Positions 29,032 through 32,497 of a DNA stretch of 32,497 nucleotides are shown piece by piece. The stretch lies in assembly GCA_037447655.1 (NCBI GenBank), contig JBBHKE010001400.1:1-32497 (forward strand). Reading direction: 5' to 3'. Below the pieces are notes generated by a model. The model ran no database searches. It saw only the letters and a program-made list of their open reading frames with translations, and was not told where the DNA came from. Source of the stretch: Zygnema cylindricum. Taxonomy: Eukaryota; Streptophyta; Zygnematophyceae; Zygnematales; Zygnemataceae. Position numbers and translations under genes: made by a program. The first letter of the stretch is position 1. Each line of letters starts with the position of its first letter.

Positions 29032-30053
29032 TGGCCCTCAGAGTAAGCAGCTCACACGAAGCCTCTAGGATAACCCTGACCCCTTTGTGTTTTAAGAAAA
29101 ATAATTGCCACACTGGCCGAAAGAAAACTTTAACAACCTCCACCCTTGAGAAGGCAAGACTCCCTTGAGTCGATAGCAAAAAGAATCTCCAAATTTGATC
29201 CCCTGAGCAGTGAGTTATGGAGGGTCAAAGTTGACCTTTTGTACAGATACTCTCCGGGAGAGAGGGTCCTATCTATCAAATTTTCCTAAGTCCTATCTCT
29301 CTCTAAAACTCTATCTACTGAAGTACGACACCAATCAAAATACTGTATCGTACATAAAGGTACAGGTGCCGGTGTACTTTCTTTACGGCCATTGTACGAC
29401 AAGGCCAACCAGTCGACACATGTGATATCTGGATTCGTTTTATGTAATCCTCAGAGATGCCGTAATCTAATGTTGTCGTGCCACGTGTCAGTCAATGTGG
29501 TGGTGACCAAAAACTGCCAAAGTCCTATTCCGCGATCTCGGCATCCTTCGTGGCCAATGGATCAAAACCGAATTTTAATCGTAACCGTCATGAATCATTG
29601 CGCGATATTTGTTTTGCTGTCGAAATAAAATGCGTGGAATCAGTTTCGTAGTCGTGCCGTACTTCGTACATTACAAAACTGTATCCATGCGCGACGTCTA
29701 TAGCTTCACTTAAATGATTTTGTTCACACGTCACAGTTTAAATATCTGTCAAACCCTATATCACTTAACCTAGGTTTAGACTAATTGGATAAAGCTACCG
29801 GAGGCTTTGACTGACGGCAGGTATTAGGTTCAAATCCTGATTCTGTCAAGTACCATTATGGTAAATCTACCAATCTACAGTCTGTCTCCCTCTGGATAGC
29901 ATAGGCAGCCATGGCTCTATCTTCCTCTTCAACCTTCAGTGACTGCGACAAGTGTGGGAGTTGAAGAGAAGAGTTAGAGGCACACTGCCTCGGCTTCTTT
30001 TCTGCAAATACTTTAGACCTAGAAAATACTTAAAAGAACCATTAGTTTATACA
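29032..30053 (-). repeat. A-type LTR L4 (3' LTR of E2)
   Basis: 1022 bases, TGTATAAACTAATGG...GAGGGCCA on the minus strand, next to a polypurine tract. It belongs to the same subfamily as the fragment at 1-126. Its end lies directly against E1 integrase sequence (ACTTGAAAGAATATAAAG, compare A1 ACTTCAAAG), which marks the insertion point. It has a hairpin, AAAgGTACA/TGTACTTT, at 29356-29380. Confidence 0.85.
29777..29847 (+). other. tRNA-like segment in L4 with good A and B boxes
   Basis: TAGACTAATTGG (29777-29788) fits the A-box pattern TRGYNNARNNGG with one mismatch, and GGTTCAAATCC (29827-29837) is a perfect B-box. The latter sits in a T-arm: TTAGG-TTCAAAT-CCTGA, five pairs with one G-T. 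Antisense to the LTR. No acceptor stem is obvious. Confidence 0.6.
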
Positions 30054-30065
30054 CTCCCCTTATTT
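30054..30065 (-). other. Polypurine tract of E2
   Basis: Minus strand AAATAAGGGGAG directly before the LTR start TGTATAAAC. Confidence 0.85.
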
Positions 30066-30066
30066 T

Positions 30067-30744
30067 CTAGTCACCTTTGAATTTCATACCAAACTTCTCC
30101 TTGTAGAAAATTAGCTTAGAGGAAGGCACAGGTTTGGTCATCATATTTGCTACCATTTCACTATCTGGTCTATAATCTAAACTGATTTTTCTGTCTTCTA
30201 CATTTTCCCTAACGATACTAAGTCTAATGTCCATATGTTTTGCTTTAAAATGGTGTTTAGGATTGGCAAAAATGGCGATAACTGCCTGATTGTCACAAAA
30301 CACTTTCTGAACACCACTCTTAAGTTGACCAAGTTCACCAAGCAAGGACTTGACCCACATTAATTCTTTTACAGCAGAGCAAGAGGCCATGTATTCAACC
30401 TCTATGGTGGACTGAGCATTGACGTTTTGCTGCTTGCTGCTCCAGCAACAAGCCCCATCAGCCACATACAATACATACCCAGACGTGCATCTCCTCATAG
30501 GAGCATCCCCATAGCTGGCATCACTCCAAGTGGTGATGTCAATATTGTTCCCACCGAAATGCAAGCATAGATCTCTAGTCCCTATGAGATATCTAAAGAC
30601 TCTCTTAGCTGCCTCCCAATCTTTCTTAGTGGGAGCATTCAGACTCATACTTAGTACTCCTGCATTTGCGGCTATGTCCGGACGAGTACAATTCATGAAT
30701 AATATTAGGTTGCCCACTACTTGTCTATAAGGGATGGTCAACAT
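30067..30744 (-). pseudogene. E2 RNase H with RT C-terminus
   Basis: 225 open codons, the longest intact stretch in the window: PYRQVVGNLILFMNCTRPD (RT connection), DWEAAKRVFRYLIGTRDL, TTWSDASYGDAPMRRC, SGYVLYVADGACCWSSKQQ, IEVEYMASC, VFCDNQAVIAIFANPKHH, MDIRLSIVREN and VANMMTKPVPSSK. The Asp-Glu-Asp catalytic set (SDA, EVEY, CDN) is complete. It would act as part of the polyprotein, removing RNA from the RNA-DNA hybrid. A stop lies between it and the rest of RT, so the whole is a pseudogene. Confidence 0.88.
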
Positions 30745-31440
30745 AAATCTTTTCTTTTCCTAGCCTAACTCATTATCTAAGATTATAACTCTGTCTTCCA
30801 AACTCTCTTCACTTCCCTTCTTTAATTCTATAAGAGTGGTACAATTATTAGCCTTATCTATTTGGAATTTTTCTTGCATGTATCCAATGGCTTCCTTTTG
30901 AGTTAATCTTGTTATCTTTCTATCTCTGTCTCTCTCTACTTGAATTCTCAAAATATACCTTGTTTCTTCCATATCCTTTATCTCAAATCTTCCTTTTAGA
31001 TCATTTTACAACTTATTTATTTTATCCATTGATTTACTTTAAACAAGCAAATCATCAACATAAATTGCAATAAAAATAATTCCTTCCTCATTTATAAACA
31101 AATAAATGGAGTGATCTGAGCTGATCCGAATACATCCCAAACGTATAAGAAACTCATCGAGCGTCTTATTCAATTACCGGGGCGCCTGTTCAGCCTATAA
31201 AAAGATTTGATCAATCGGCATACCATGCTTTCCTTCCCTTGCTTCGCAAATCCCTCAGGCTGTCTCATAAAAATTTCCTCTTCCAACTCTCTATGTAGGA
31301 AGGCCGTCTTGATGTCCATCTGATGCACTTCCATGTCTTCTGCTGCCGCCATACTGAGAAGTATCCGAATTGAAGGAAGCCTGACGACCGGAGCAAATGT
31401 CTCCTCGTAGTTAGTTCCCTTTTTCTAGGTAAATCCCTTT
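30745..31440 (-). pseudogene. E2 reverse transcriptase
   Basis: From the N-terminal side: VHQMDIKTAFLHRELEEEIF and MRQPEGFAKQGKES (31352-31170), the catalytic IYVDDLLV at about 31065-31040 followed by a TAA stop at 31039-31041, then MEETRYILRIQVERDRDRK and LTQKEAIGYMQEKFQIDKANN (30972-30760). YVDD is at 31051-31062. Stops and a frame change near 31190 break it. Confidence 0.85.
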
Positions 31441-31726
31441 CGCCAATATCCGAGCCTTGTAGCGCTCAATGGTGTTATCCGGGTTGAGTTTTAGCTTAAA
31501 TATCCACTTACACCCAATTAGCTTTCGGAGGACAATCCCCCAACTCCCATGTATCGGCCGCCATAATTGAGCCCATCTCCTCATTAATGTCTCTCTTCCA
31601 CCTGTTTCTCTCAGGACAGGTCATTGCCTCATTATAAGTTTGAGGTTCAACTGGATGAGACTGTTTGGTTACCTTATTGTTAACTTTTCTCTCTTGCAGG
31701 CTTTTGTTGCTTCTTCCTCCCTCGAA
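31441..31726 (-). pseudogene. E2 integrase-RT linker
   Basis: DNA similarity to the E1 and A1 linker ('tatccgggttgagttttag', 'acttacacccaatt'). Broken frames only. Confidence 0.6.
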
Positions 31727-32497
31727 CTAGGTTGCCGAAATAGATGGCTTCCTTAGATTCTTCGGAACAGTTTCTACTTCTCCCCTATCCCTTGCTTTCG
31801 CGTAGATTTCCACCACGTCTTCCGCTTCGGTTGGAGTTGATACTAGGGGTTCCACATTTGGGTCCTCCTCCATATGATTTGTACCGGCAAGATCATCATC
31901 TTCTTGAAATCTTAGATAGTTAGGAAACTCAAAGTCATCAGAATTTTTTGACTCAAATCTGATTTTGACAGTCTTTGTATGCTTAAAGGGATCTATAGAT
32001 TTCCCTTCATTCATAACCACTAGATGCTTCACTAGGATAATATCCTCTCTTTTGAGATTATAAACTATACATCTTCATCATATCCTAGTAGATATCATGG
32101 TTTTCCTTTTGGGTCTAACTTCAGTTTGACTGATCTGTGTCTAAACTAGACACTTGACTACCGAAAACCTTTAAGTGTGAAACATCAGGTTTTCGGCCTT
32201 TCCATCTCTCATAGGGTGTTTGGCCTTTAATTGCTGAAGCAAGAACTCTATTCTTGAGATAATTTGCACAGTTCATTGCTTTGGCCCAAAACTTCTTTCC
32301 TATCTTCTTATGTGACAGCATACTCCTAACACTATCACTCAGTGTTCTATTTAATCTTTCAGTTACACCATTCTGCTCAAGATTTTCAAGAACTGTCTTT
32401 TGGTGTCGCACTCTATCTTCTCTCAAAAATTCCACAAGTAGGTAAGAGGTATACTCTCCACCATTATCACTCTTTACTCTCTTGATTGAGGTTTCAT
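31727..32497 (-). pseudogene. E2 integrase (partial, off right edge)
   Basis: The core enters at the right edge with TSIKRVKSDNGGEYTSYL (catalytic Asp in SDNGGEY), then RVRHQKTVLENLEQNGVTER, LNRTLSDSVRSMLSHKKIGK, FWAKAMNCANYLKNRV and PYERWKGRKPDVSHLKVFG. A stop near 32120 separates this from MKHLVVMNEGKSIDPFKHTK (32032 down), the C-terminal tail, and an acidic stretch EEDPNVEPLVSTPTEAEDVV. Integrase joins element DNA into the genome. The invariant Glu of DDE is probably in NGVTER, as in the family's QQNGVAER. Confidence 0.85.

Larger units (their letters stand above)
30054..32497 (-). mobile_element. Copia element E2, 3' part (runs off right edge)
   Basis: RNase H, RT, linker and integrase of a minus-strand copia element, diverged from A1 and E1 but with the same domain order. 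The gag, protease and 5' LTR lie beyond the window. Outermost, and so youngest, layer of the nested set. Confidence 0.9.

Noticed and set aside
1-32497. CRISPR array, bacterial operon or phage
   Set aside because: No regularly spaced short repeats or prokaryotic genes. The content is eukaryotic LTR retrotransposons.

Overview
The window is repeat-dense eukaryotic nuclear DNA and holds no intact host gene I can recognise. Almost everything identifiable is decayed Ty1/copia LTR retrotransposon sequence: gag with CCHC zinc knuckles, aspartic protease, integrase, reverse transcriptase and RNase H pieces, LTRs, polypurine tracts and primer-binding sites. No spliced gene, rRNA, canonical tRNA or CRISPR is visible. 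A land plant is my best guess: the best primer-binding site follows the initiator-tRNA anticodon arm as I recall it for plants, and there is a short TTTAGGG-like inverted repeat. Both clues are weak and other eukaryotes are possible. A 10-N gap lies at 14527-14536.

Layout. 1-126 is the end of an A-type LTR. 129-2176 (B1) is a plus-strand non-autonomous copia element, with LTR, broken gag and an acidic reading frame. 2945-4077 is a minus-strand gag-protease relic, followed by its LTR (4019-about 4795). 5047-13108 is a minus-strand copia element (A1) with a 3' LTR stub, RNase H, RT, integrase, protease, gag and 5' LTR L1. It is split at 8082-10930 by B2, a near copy of B1 that ends in a partial LTR (B3). 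13109-14526 is a plus-strand RT/RNase H relic, polypurine tract and LTR running into the gap. 14537-15172 is a perfect mirror repeat (reversed, not complemented). 16372-17389 is a solo LTR (L2). 17661-19040 holds two possible hAT-type MITEs rich in ATCG motifs. 19067-21950 holds a minus-strand LTR, a duplicated block (C1/C2) and another gag/LTR start. 21951-24180 is unassigned. 24942-32497 is a minus-strand nest: LTR L3b, then element E1 with 3' LTR L3, then element E2 with 3' LTR L4, which leaves the right edge.

How the parts fit together. The A-type LTRs (about 1.0 kb, TG...CA) share two embedded structures: a tRNA-like pol III promoter segment in antisense orientation and a hairpin whose stem covaries between copies. 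A- and B-type elements appear to prime reverse transcription from the anticodon arm of initiator tRNA-Met (half-tRNA priming, as in Drosophila copia), and their gag ATG lies inside the end of the LTR. All coding regions carry stops, frameshifts or catalytic losses, so nothing here looks autonomous. The strongest anomaly is the mirror repeat, which no known copying mechanism explains and which abuts the assembly gap. An assembly or data artefact must be excluded first.
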